Shown piece after piece: positions 10,766-21,774 of a DNA stretch of 40,182 bases; position 1 is the first letter of the stretch, and each line of letters opens with the position of its first letter. The notes beneath the pieces were generated by a model. It saw nothing but the letters and a program-made list of their open reading frames with translations. It ran no database searches and was not told the DNA's origin. The DNA is from Paramacrobiotus richtersi (taxonomy: Eukaryota > Tardigrada > Eutardigrada > Parachela > Macrobiotidae), in assembly GCA_034698045.1 (NCBI GenBank), contig JAQGAU010000112.1, forward strand, positions 1 through 40,182, in the 5' to 3' direction. The translations under genes and the position numbers were made by a program.

Positions 10766-13700
10766 ATGCCCCCCAATCCCAAGGTGTCCACGGTGACCCC
10801 ACCCGCACGGAATGTTAATGTAACCAAACCGTATAATGCCTATATTCATCGGCATGCGTGGTGTGGTTGGATCCGGCTGGGCGAGGATAATACGCGCTTC
10901 CTACTGCTTGGTACGTGCCCGGAATGCAGATCTTTTTATTATGATAATTATGGGGTGAATATTTGCGGGGGAGAGAAATTAAAAGCAATATAAAACAAAA
11001 ATATAAAAAAATGTGGTAACAAAAGTAAGTATGCTATACTTTATAAAAGTTGCTAAATCGTAAAAAATGAATTCCGATAATGTAAACAACACATTTCATA
11101 GAATTTCGATAATAGAAACAATACATTTTATAAAGATCCGATAATTAAACAACACATTTCAATCATTTCATAGAATAAAAATATAATGTAAAAAACGTAC
11201 AAAAATATGGTGCAGACATAATAAAATTTAAATGGATTCGCTTAGTTTTAATGTTTGGAAGCGAGTTGTAGTTGCAGTAGTCCTTTATAGCGCCAACTGT
11301 GTTCCTTTACTTTGCCAATAAGAATACTATCTATAAATAAAATTTAAATAAGGCAGATTTTGTTCTCTGACATCGCTGCAATTTTTTATATTTTAAATGG
11401 TATATTGTTTTGTTGTAGCACAAATAAATATAACAGCACGTTGTTGTATACAGTATCAACGCTGACATGCATGTCGTGGAATATTATTCAAAAGCGCTTT
11501 TTTGCAGTGATAATACTTGCATTTTATATGGTTTTGGGGACGCTCCTCCTATATTATCTGGAACATAACAATGTAAGTCTTCGTGTGACTGGAATGCACT
11601 TTGATGGTTTATATATGAGAATTCAATACGATTAACGTAACACGAAGTTATTGTGATTAGTTTCCCAAAACAGAACATAGTGTTGTATCATTTATTCATG
11701 AACAAGGTTACGCCACACTGTGCGTACGAATACATAGCATAACTTAATCTGCAGTATTCCCTCACGTGAAGATATGCGTGACAAATTGTTTTAGTAAAAT
11801 CGATTTAAATCTAAAGATGTAGAATAATGTTTTATTAACAAACTGTCTTATTGTTTTATTAAAATCGATTTAAATTTAAAGGTTAGTACAGATTGTTTTA
11901 TTAAAATCAGTTTAAAATTAAAGCTGGGTAATAATTCATTATTAACAAACGATTTTATTAAATCGATTTAATTTAAAGGTGTATAATAATGTCTATTAAC
12001 AAATTTTTCTATTGTTTTATCAAAATCGATTTAAATTTAATGGTGCATAGTAATGAATCTCTTTCGCAGGATGTGGAAAAAACACAGTATTATACCGAGT
12101 TTTATCGGAATTTTACGGCGAAGTACGGACATATTGTAAATAAAAGCGATTTGGAGATTTTGATCAAAGGAAGCGGGAATCATTTGTTACCGGGTCAACT
12201 GCGACCCAGACCGGATATTTACCAAATGTTCTATTTAGCCTTTACTACCTGTGCAACAGTTGGTAAGTCATTATAGCTAGTAAAACTTTGTCTTGATAAT
12301 TATTAACAGATAGCAAGTGAAATATAACAAAAACCTTACAACATAAAAAATAAGCCATTATCAACACAATATGCTCTTAAACTGCAAAACAGCATAACAA
12401 AATACAAAAATAACAACTTTATTCAGTTTCCAGAATTTTGAAGATTTTCTGAAAAACCACAAAAAAGTTAGATTAATTTTAAAATATTAAAAATCGATAC
12501 AAATCGGTACAAACGGATTAAAATATTAAAAGTCGGTATTTTGCTCGTTTTGTTCAGGTTGCATGAGATTTACCGGTTATATAATCTACATTGGTGATTT
12601 TCTGCATGGGTACCTCGCAGACGCCACTGTTTAGTAAGCGTCGTTGCTGTGCATGTCTGTATAAAATTGAAAAGCTAATGAATACGTGATTGTACTAAGT
12701 AATCAAGTGTTCGGCACATCCTTCTTGTTCCCCAGCGGAAGCGAGTGTTTTACGTCAATCATCGGGGGTTATTCACACAACACTTCCGGCATTGATGACC
12801 CAACGCGTCTTATTTTTCCTTTCCAAGGCTTCGGTCTCTTCCGTATCGAAAATCAGATGTTAATTTAATTTCTTCAGCTGTACTGTAGACATAGCTTTTA
12901 AAATAACAGCAAGCTAAAAATACACTGAATTTCATATATAATTAATTATATTTATTATAGACAATTTACTATGAAATAATTATATGTAATTTATATATAT
13001 AAAATCTATATACAGAAATATGAACAATATAAAAATAATATAATAAATAACAAAATAAATAATAAAATAAAATAATAATAATATATAAATAGTAAAATAA
13101 TTATATTTAATTTATATGTATCAAATCTATATATAAAAATATGGGTGAGTAAGGCTTTATGGCTTATAATTATCGTACATTTAGCAAGAACAAGAATAAA
13201 GTCCAACCAAAAATTCCAGGTTTTATTTACGAATAAAAGCTCCAGCTGATATTGATTCGATCAGACCAAGATTGTTTGCATTTAACAATCTGCCATACGA
13301 TTAAAAAGCACTTGGGTAAGAAAACTAATTTCTCTTCAGATTAAGGATACAATTGTACAATGTGGAGGGATGAAATTTTGCGCCGGTTAATTGGATTAGG
13401 GCGTGTTTTATTGAGCGGCGAGTTTGAAGCCACGTTATATGACGGGCATTTTCCATAGCAGCAGCATCTTCCGGGTTGCGCACGACTGACCAAGCATGTG
13501 TATTTGTTCAGTGGGCTTTGAAGAGGATTTTCTTGACAAACTCTTCCCCTTCCTCCCAGTCAGCCAGATGGGATAACATTAACCCGGCTTGACATGTAAG
13601 CCGCTCGTCCCAATATATAAGCAACCGGCATGCCCCATAACTGATAGGCAATAAGTTTCGTCTTAACGGCTAATTACACTCCACCCCATGACGTCATGAC

Positions 13701-16700
13701 GGCATATCCGAGTGCTCTTTTGTGCAAACATTTAGGTTTTGGGGAATATTCTGCAAGGACGCACAATACCGGCAACAGATGATCTGAATAATTAAAAATG
13801 TGTTTATTTAATTTTGTGATTATTAGATACTATTATCATATGTAATTCAAAAATATGTACTACTCAATATTATATGTAATACCTACTATATGTTTATTTA
13901 ATTTTGTAATTATTAAATATTAATTACATATTATTATATGTAATACTCAAAAACATGTAATACTCAATATCATATGTGATACCTGTTATATGTTTATTTA
14001 AGTTTATAATTATTAAATACTATTATTATATGTAATGCTAAAAAATATCTAATACTCAATATTATATGCAACACATATTATATGTAAAATTAAGTAGTAT
14101 TCAAAAAGAATTTATATTACGAAGATTATCTCAGTACAGTATTGTCACTGAAAATTTTTCAATTAACACCAGATATTGCACCACATACGTAACGTTATAC
14201 TAAGCCGAAGCACGTATTCCGCAGTTTACTCTTCTCGAAAGCAACAAAATACGTGATATTTTTATATGTTTGACGAAAGTTAAGGGTTCATACAGTCAAC
14301 AGTTCCATCGACTTCTTATAATCGATTCTAAAGTTTTTATTGCGTCGACTGATCTTTCAATCGATCGTAAAGTGAGCAACATAATGCACATTACGGAGAC
14401 GTACAACACTTAAAACAACTGCGAATTTCAATTCAGCAACATTATATGTAAAATTGCGTCCTCTTTTTCTATATATATTACTTGATATATATATTTGTGA
14501 CCTCTCAGTTTTTTTGCATAAAAAAGGCATAGAATCTTTTCAAATTCAACTAAAACATAATAAAACAGTTCAGTAAAACCGAAAAAGTAGTTTTGCGAAG
14601 GGTTTTCGAAGGTCATCCATATATAAAAATTACCAAAATCAAAGCAAACCAGAAATATGTACATATACTGTTTCCTGAACAGAAATGTGTTTTCCAGCAC
14701 CGTAAAGTTCAGAACACTCAAATGTCAAGCAGCAGAATATCAAAATTCACCAGCCATTTAAAGTTAGTCCCTATCCCTAATCTCCCATCCGCCTGTAAAT
14801 GACACACACTCTCCAAACCGCAAATCCCCATCCCCAACTCTCTGGTCTCTGTTATTTAAACGATAAGACGCCAGAAAGCACATTTCCCTTCCGCAGCCGA
14901 TAACTCCCCGCCAGCCAACATAATTGCGTTAAGAACACGGCTTCCTTTAACGTCAAGGGAAAGAATGTCTACACCAGCCCGACTTCCGGTTGGGAACGTG
15001 TGTGTGTGTGTGTGCTGTGGATTACCCGGCGGGTGGATGTTTAACCATCCACTTGCACTGGATATATACGTGCTCGAGATGGGGGAGAGATATGGTCAGA
15101 CGCCGGGGCTTGAATAAATAACTTCCGGTCGGTTTATCAAGATGTGATTGTCTGGCCGGGTTGGGATCGTGTAGACGCTTTAAATGGTACTTTGACAATC
15201 GTTTACAAAGGCCAGAATTATGGAAAAAAAATTTGGCGTAATTTTTTGTTTCTTTCACTATTAATTAATAGTGAAAGAAAAAAAAAATTATCCCGAATTT
15301 TTTTCATTTATTCAAAAATTATCCCGAATTTTTGTTAGTTTCATTAAGAATAAAAATTCATTTATAAGAATTTTCTTAAGAATTTTTTTTCAAAGAATAT
15401 GCTTTCATTATATGTATAAATGTGAATCGTATATAGAAGAAAATTGTTAACAACCTGCCTAGTGCAAAACTATTTAGTAAGGGTAATGAAACTTAAACTG
15501 TGTAAAGACCAAAGCTCGAAATTAATGATCTGTCGTAGTGCAGTGGCAGTGACGCATACGTAACCAAAGCTTCTAGACGATACTTGCAGTATTTACTGTA
15601 CATTTAATTCAAAACATGGGTTTTCGTTAACAAGATTTTTTTTTAATACTGCTGATTTTAATTTCTGTAATACGTTTGTAAATTTTCGGGTTCTAGAATT
15701 GCGGTCACAAAATTCGCGTAGTCCTGTTACAGTGACTGCTGACGTATTTTGCCATGTATGAAAATGGTTCTGAGTTTACAACACTGACGGACTCCCTGTT
15801 CCAAATCACAGTTCCTCTGGGACAAGCAGAGAAACAGAAAGCAATCACAAATGCAAAATATATGGTAATGTGATGTGCACCATGTATGGTAATATATCCA
15901 ATGCTGTATACGTATGTTTTTATTTTATATTGTTTATTATTTATTTTGTATTTTTGTATTTTTTATTTTGTAATGTACGTATGATACGCTGGCTGTATTA
16001 CTGCTATTTTTGATGTTTTTATGTTGTTAGTTAGAACAAAAACTTGGTGGTACTGTGGCACGCGCGTCATACATATCCGTGTTTCAGCTTTTAATTATTT
16101 CATTTTTTCTCTAGTTTTTCTCGTTTCTCGTGAATTCTGTTCGTTTTAACTTTAGTTCTAAATTTTTTTTCTGTGTGTGCTTTCAGGCTGGATTTTGACT
16201 AGTTCGTTTACAAAACCGTTTTGCTTTTTTCTAGTAATTATTATTGGGCGTGACCTTTCAGATACACTATAAAATATGTTCGTTCGGCAGCTCAGTAATG
16301 CGGTTTAGGACTGGGCGGAAATGTTCGCTCGTTGGAGACAGCGAGCGCTATTTCCGTTGGGAGAAGGCCATTAAGAGTGTATTATGACTCCGTAATTGTG
16401 TTAAATTTGTTCCAGTTTCAATCAGGATTGATTTACGGATTGGCTACCCTATGCACTTGTATTGTACAGACTGTACAGTACAGTCAGTTTGCCTGAAAAT
16501 TGTGCAGTAATGACGTCAGCTGGTCATAATTCACAATCAGGGGAACTTGCGACTGGAATATATACTCCATTACAGAATTTCATTGATTTGGAAATCCTGT
16601 GTATGCTAAGAATACAAAAACAAAAACAAAAATTTAGCTAACGTTAACATTTCCTTTTGCTATGTACACTTATAGTGAATTTATTGATGAAAAAATGGGA

Positions 16701-19700
16701 AATAAATGTACTTACTATAAAAAGATACAAGGGTAGCTTACTAGAAATTTCGAAAGAATTCTTCGCCACATACGATAAAAAATCGATAAAAAATATATAA
16801 AATGAAAAAGACGATAAAAAATATACAAAAATTTACCGGGTCTACTATTTTGCGTTGTAGTATGGTTAAAATCTGAAATTATGCAGTTCTACTGTGTGTC
16901 ATGGAAAATGCCGACAAAAATCCCAGATTAAGTTTGTTGAGCTTTTATAGTGACGCTCTTCGTGTCTCTCTTTGCTTAAAATACTTCGAAATTGTTTTGT
17001 GCTGTTTCTTTCTCAGCTGCATTGTATTGTTGATTGACTTCATATTAACCGGGTTTTATTACAGAGTAATTTCGAAAAGCCAGTGCTTGTATAATATGGT
17101 AACGGAAAAGTGGGATACGACAGTTCGTAGTGCGATGGCACCTAGTACCACTTCTAGAATATCACAAGCCGTTATATTACACGCTGTTGACTTGGATGCA
17201 GTCAGAGAAATGGAAAACATACAACTATGGCGCACTGAAAAAAAAGGAATTTAATAAATTTTTTTACTACATATTATGCAGTGAGAAATAAAAAATCAAT
17301 GGCACATTTTTGTGCCGATTTGTAAAATATTGAATTTGAATTGCTTTACCGAAGACATGACGTTTTTCTGCCTACTTTCTGTTTTTCTGAATCACTATAA
17401 TTTTGTGACATTTGTTATATTATGCTGAATGGTTAAATATTTCATATATAAATAAATATATTGTATATATCCGTTGTATTCTCATTGCAGGTTTTGGACA
17501 GGTTGTTCCAGAAACCGTTGCCGGTCGTGGTGTGATTATTGTTTATGGATTATTTGGCTGTTCAGCTGTGATTTTATTTTATAACTTGTTTCTGGAGAGG
17601 ATTATCACTTTATTGGCGCTGGTACTGAGGACCGTACATGAATTTAAAATGCGAAAAAAATGTACGAAAACGTTCATCTTCTAACAGACACAAGAATGAC
17701 TGTTTGTTACCTTACATACGAGTAATATAGAATGATCGACCACCGCGCGCATGTGCCTCTGTACTACGACATTCACATTATACCAAGTCGGATTTGTGGT
17801 TGTTATCATTAAAATTATAAATTGGTAATAATAATTCAATAATTATATAATTAATATCAGTAATCAATCATAGTAATATAATTATCAGTTACTAATATTA
17901 ATTAGTTATAAATTATAAAATTTGTGGTTGTTGTCATTAATTTACAATTTCAGAAGAATATCTCGTCAACAAACTGGTTCTGTACTTAACACGCAAGAAA
18001 TACTCGCGACCGTAACGAAACATACTTTTCAACAAGTATTCAGTATCACATGCACATTAGAATTTTTTTTTAAAATTATCAATAACTTAATAAAATATTA
18101 TTGTGCAATCTAACAGTAACAAACCCAAAGTCGGCATTTAGAATGTGATAAGGCATGAGTAATGTTCACGCTGCATGATAAGTACAGCAAGTTACAGTAA
18201 AGCGTAAGGATAACAATTAAATTAAGATTAAGATTAAATTAAAATCAGATAAGCTACTAAATTTATATATTATAATAAAATTAAATTATCAGAAAAAGTA
18301 GAGCAAAACGTAACCAATAAATGGCGCGTTTTTCGTGTAGACGCAAACGATCCCCTACGAAATCAGCAGTTATCCCGGCGCAATTCCACCGGATCGCGCG
18401 GTTCATCCAATTCCCTGGAAAACTGGAGACCTTCCGTATACTGGGTGATGGTGTGTTTGTTCTGTCTGGTGACCATCATTACGGTCATCAGTAGTTGGGT
18501 GTTCTCCAAAGTGGAAGGATGGACATATTTTGATGCGTTGTACTATTCGTTTGTATGAAATATTTCAACAATTATGCAGTGTTTTTCGCATCCATGACGG
18601 AAGTTTGTTGTAGACCACATATGCTACCATCGGATTTGGTGATCTTGTCAGCGCAAATGGTACGTAAAAAGAGCGGTTTTTTTTTTGAAAACATATGGTT
18701 TCATTTCATAGCCAAATGACATCAGTATGTACTGCAAGCTGATACAGAGAATTTCGTAGTGTACTGGCTAATCGAAAAATGAATAGCTCCTGTTAAAAGA
18801 ATACAGACTGAGAAAACTGTCGTCTAAAAAAATTCCTGTATCATTTTTAATTTTCCGAATCCCTGGCATACTTATTATCAGTTGTACTACTTCTTGTCAG
18901 TGTACTCTGTACAGTATCGGGGCTTGATCATAATGATTTTGCGCGTTCTCTGTAAGCGATAACGACTCATCATCAGGTACGGTAACAGGTTATATGGTAA
19001 CTTCCAGATGGAAGTGCAGAATCAGACTATTAATTTGACTAAAACAGTAAATTTAAATTAAATAATTAATAATAATCATTACTCATTAGGAGTTGTCGGT
19101 ACTAGTGTGTCGTCTCTACGTACACATGTCGCTTTACTGTTTAATAAGCCTTATAAGACTGCTTATGAAATGTTAAACGCAGTTTATTAAACATCAAGCA
19201 TTTTTTGACTTTTTCTCCGCATCCGGTTTACTGCATAGCCTATACAGTTTTAAAGCCGAGAACATCAAAAAACGCTTATATACAACATAAGTCAGAAATT
19301 CAGGAGAAAGCGTGCATTACGAGTTAGCATATGCATACAGCTGTACACATCAAAATCCTAAATATCTTGGTTAACGGGAAAGTAGCTAGAAATTAGACAT
19401 TAGTTAGAAGAACCACCCAAAGCGGTAACCACTGGGTATTTCCCCCCTTAATAGCTGTTAAAGTACTAATTATGACTGCTGTTGTTACCCAGTTCGTTCA
19501 CTGTGTTGTTGTCTCGGTGTAGTCTCTGATTACGGAGCCGTGGACAGTCTGTACCGGGTCTGCAATTTCATCATCATGGTCGTGGGGATATCGAGCCTGT
19601 ACAGCCTCTTCAACGTCATCTCCATCATCATCAAGCACGGCCTGAATTTTATGATAAAAAAACTCGACCAAAAGTGCCAGTGTCAGTGCCGCTGCGACTA

Positions 19701-20837
19701 CGACTGCTTGCCCTTTATCAAAGTCCAGCCCAATCGACGCCGTAACGCCATCATCCCCAACGTCATCAACCAGCGCCGGCCGACCATGGACGCTGACCGA
19801 CGCTACTCCGAAGAGGTCATTGATGTGCGGGAGTTCCTGCAAGCGAATAAGGTGAGCTTGTGTTTGGTGATGCCGGCCTTATAAACAAATGAATAAATAA
19901 ATAATTGTTTGTATATTAATTTAAAAGGTGAATGTTTTGGACCATTTCGAAAACGCAGAACAAAGAATAATAGTTGTAAAATCAGGCCACTTATAATAAA
20001 AATATACTTGTTTCTTTAATAGGCATAGCCATAGACAGTAGAACAGTGCTCGCGCTGGGACATATACTAATCAGTAAAGAAGGAATCTTTGTTTAATTAA
20101 AACGCTCTAATGCCGTAAAAGAGGCTAGAAACAGAAGCAACGGTAAGAGTCAATACATTAATTATTTAAAAGCTATATGTTGAGAAATTTTGGTTCCTTG
20201 TGTATGAATTAATCATTAATATGAACACAAAAGGAACCAAAATTTTTCACCATATAGCTTTTAAGGCAGTTCACAGGTTAGATCACTTTAACGAACGCAG
20301 AAACTGAAAAAATCTGATAAGAAACTTTGACTAAGAAAACGGCAGTTGAGTCAAACGAAAATGTAGCTCAAACTTCAAACGATCTTTGTGTAAAGTGTGT
20401 ACAGAAATTTATCAGTCGACCGTTACTGCTAACGACGGCCGCACTTGGGTTCCCGAAATGTTTCGTCTGACATATGTATTAATTATAACCTTAACAATGC
20501 GTTTAGTCATAAAACAACGTCGGTCAAAGTTCGAAGCATAGTAAGACATTAATCGTTCGAAGATTCATATGCTGTTTTCACGCAACAGGTATCCTTGGCG
20601 GTCATGCAGAAGGACCTATTTGAGAGCGCCCAACGCGGCCGGACGGGCTTCATCGGGTCATTGGCACCGCAGGCCAATGACGCGGTACCCAGTCCGCGGG
20701 ATACGATACATTTGCGAAGTCTACATGCGCATTCCCATCATCATCGATCACGCGATCATTTAGAGAAGGATCCCGATTTCACGCCCGGAAATATCGGACC
20801 GATGGCCATTGTCGAGCATACGCTGGGAGACGATTAG
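10766..20837 (+). CDS. KCNK13: Two-pore-domain K+ channel, THIK type (KCNK12/13-like)
   Basis: Background K+ channel of the plasma membrane; two subunits, each with four membrane helices and two pore loops, form one pore. Exons: 10766-10910, 11508-11572, 12070-12262, 17491-17661, 18341-18552, 18614-18659, 19523-19851, 20589-20837, with all phases consistent, giving 469 aa. N-terminal GEDNTRFLLL leads into TM1 (LVIILAFYMVLGTLLLYYLE). The cap carries a glycosylation sequon (NFT). P1 filter TVGFG is at residues 133-137, TM2 ends in the THIK-like FYNLFLERIITLLA, TM3 is in exon 5, and P2 filter TIGFGD is at 267-272. TM4 ends SLYSLFNVISIIIKHGLNF. The tail matches THIK proteins (FLQANKVSLAVMQKDLFES, C-terminal GPMAIVEHTLGDD) and has a histidine-rich run. 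It is slightly longer than the 408-430 aa human THIKs. Start ATG 10766 follows an acceptor-like CAG. Confidence 0.92.
11073..11178. repeat. Short AT-rich direct repeats in K2P intron 1
   Basis: Three imperfect units of about 36 bp begin CCGATAATGTAAACAACACA, TCGATAATAGAAACAATACA and CCGATAATTAAACAACACA and run into CATTTYATAGAA-like text. They look like local replication-slippage products. Confidence 0.5.
11785..12055. repeat. Minisatellite of about 42-65 bp units ending at the exon 3 acceptor
   Basis: Five units begin near 11785, 11850, 11893, 11951 and 12012. Each contains a version of TTGTTTTATTAAAATCGATT followed by TAAATTTAAAGG and usually an ATAATGT and TATTAACAAA tail. The array stops 14 bp before the AG (12068-12069) that opens exon 3 of the channel gene, so it occupies the branch-point region of that intron. 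Confidence 0.8.
12974..13143. repeat. Direct repeat of 49 bp in K2P intron 3
   Basis: Copies at 12974-13022 and 13095-13143 share AAATAATTATAT.TAATTTAT and AAATCTATATA. They flank a low-complexity AATAAAATAA tract. Confidence 0.6.
13370..13795. other. GC-richer island in K2P intron 3 with a CRE palindrome
   Basis: This block is clearly less AT-rich than the surrounding intron and has no sustained open frame. It contains a perfect CREB/ATF site, TGACGTCA, at 13689-13696, followed directly by a half site (TGACG). An intronic enhancer or alternative promoter is possible; that is inference. Confidence 0.4.
13798..14098. repeat. Tandem array of 90-100 bp AT-rich units in K2P intron 3
   Basis: Units start near 13799, 13889 and 13988, with a partial one near 14085. 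Each has TGTTTATTTAATTTTGTAAT, TATTA.ATACTATTA.TATATG, a TAATACTCAA.A.ATGTAATA stretch, then CTCAATAT.ATATG and a run back to the next unit. It is a minisatellite with about 10-15 percent divergence by eye. Confidence 0.8.
14780..15190. other. Second GC-richer island in K2P intron 3
   Basis: A pyrimidine-rich block followed by mixed sequence with two ACTTCCGGT sites (about 14981 and 15121) and a (TG)n microsatellite at about 15000-15014. No convincing open frame was found. It may be regulatory. Confidence 0.35.
15249..15280. repeat. Perfect 32 bp palindrome
   Basis: The run is TTTCTTTCACTATTAA followed by its exact reverse complement, centred between 15264 and 15265 in TTAATTAA, with no spacer. 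It could extrude as a cruciform or fold in the transcript. Two direct copies of AAATTATCCCGAATTTTT follow at about 15284 and 15316. Confidence 0.9.
15533..15548 (+). repeat. Dispersed A-box-like motif, copy 5
   Basis: TCGTAGTGCAGTGGCA in K2P intron 3, identical to copy 4 over 16 bases although the flanks differ. Confidence 0.6.
16511..16518. promoter_or_regulatory. CREB/ATF consensus palindrome
   Basis: TGACGTCA in K2P intron 3, the second perfect copy in this intron after 13689-13696. CREB/ATF binding is known for this motif; occupancy here is untested. Confidence 0.35.
17124..17140 (+). repeat. Dispersed A-box-like motif, copy 6
   Basis: TTCGTAGTGCGATGGCA in K2P intron 3, 350 bp before exon 4. 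Confidence 0.5.
18753..18770 (+). repeat. Dispersed A-box-like motif, copy 7
   Basis: TTCGTAGTGTACTGGCTA in K2P intron 6, one change from copy 1. Confidence 0.65.
20166..20264 (+). repeat. Long hairpin in K2P intron 7 (MITE-like or pre-miRNA-like)
   Basis: The arms 20166-20203 and 20225-20264 pair over about 38 positions with one mismatch, one G-T pair and a 2 nt bulge. The loop is 21 nt. The outer ends read TTAAAAGCTATATG and CATATAGCTTTTAA, so TTAA sits at both tips. It could be a small inverted-repeat transposon with a TTAA target, or a hairpin RNA precursor of about 100 nt. Confidence 0.8.
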
Positions 20838-21049
20838 TAGGGAATATGATTTTTCTTTCGAGTGCAAGCATGGACGGAGCCGTGTTGTTACAATTGTGGA
20901 CCAAATCCGATTGATACTGGGAAAATTCTGATATGCTGGGGTTTGTTTCTACGTTCAGAAAGCGCTTTCACAGTGGATGACGCTTTACGGACGAAGCATA
21001 GATTTAGAAACATAGAAGTCAACGTAGCTGCAAAAGAAAAACTTCGCGT

Positions 21050-21055
21050 AATAAA
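21050..21055 (+). terminator. Poly(A) signal of the K2P gene
   Basis: AATAAA, about 213 nt after the stop codon. Confidence 0.5.
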
Positions 21056-21774
21056 TCAGAGCCTTCATTTTTTCACTCTACATATATGTCTGCGCTATTT
21101 TGTTATATTTACCTGTAATTGTCACTCTATGTTGAAAATCGTTCGATTATGTGACCTCTTGCTGTGATTGGTCGAGAGTTTACCTCTTTATCTGTTCTGA
21201 TGCTTCCGCAATAACTTGGCTTCCAGTGAAAGAAAATTATACGGTGCAGAACATGAAGAATCTGCAGTTCGGTCTTGTCTGAAAAATCTGGTGGTTGACT
21301 AATGTCTATCTCTGCGGTCTTTTGCAAAATGGTATTTTCACCAATCGCCATTCGAACATGAGAAAGGGAAAGGCACATCGGTGCAAAATCCCTTGCGAAC
21401 GATTATCATAATATTTGGCGGGAATCTTAGCTTACGGTTGGCTTTAAGGAATGCACTACTTAAGACTGTTAATTCCGTTGCGTAACGGACTAATATCAAA
21501 GTTTCAAAGAAGTGCTGCCCGTTCTACTGACTCCATGTGCGCTGCATATCCGTAAGGCGTGGTTTGTATCGGATCAAGCGGTCATCATCATGCATGCGAA
21601 ACAACCATGTTCTTGTTCTGCCAACTTGCCAAATTCAGTTTGTTCATGTTGCGTCCAGATTTCTTTTTGAGTTCCATTCGTTTTACTACAAAGGTGAACG
21701 GATCTGTTGGTTGGGGTCACTCTCAAGATTTTAGTTTTACTCGCAATTTCCGTAACGTTTTTTAGCCAGAAGGC
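21056..21774. other. Spacer and 5' region of the ELAV-like gene
   Basis: No secure coding exon. A TTTTTTAG acceptor-like site ends at 21765, nine bases before the start codon, so a 5' UTR intron is possible. Confidence 0.35.

Noticed and set aside
14999..15014. TG dinucleotide run as a functional element
   Set aside because: Ordinary short microsatellite.
19498..19842. 114-codon minus-strand frame opposite K2P exon 7
   Set aside because: Exact shadow of a coding exon; Asp/His-rich only because the sense strand is ATC-rich.
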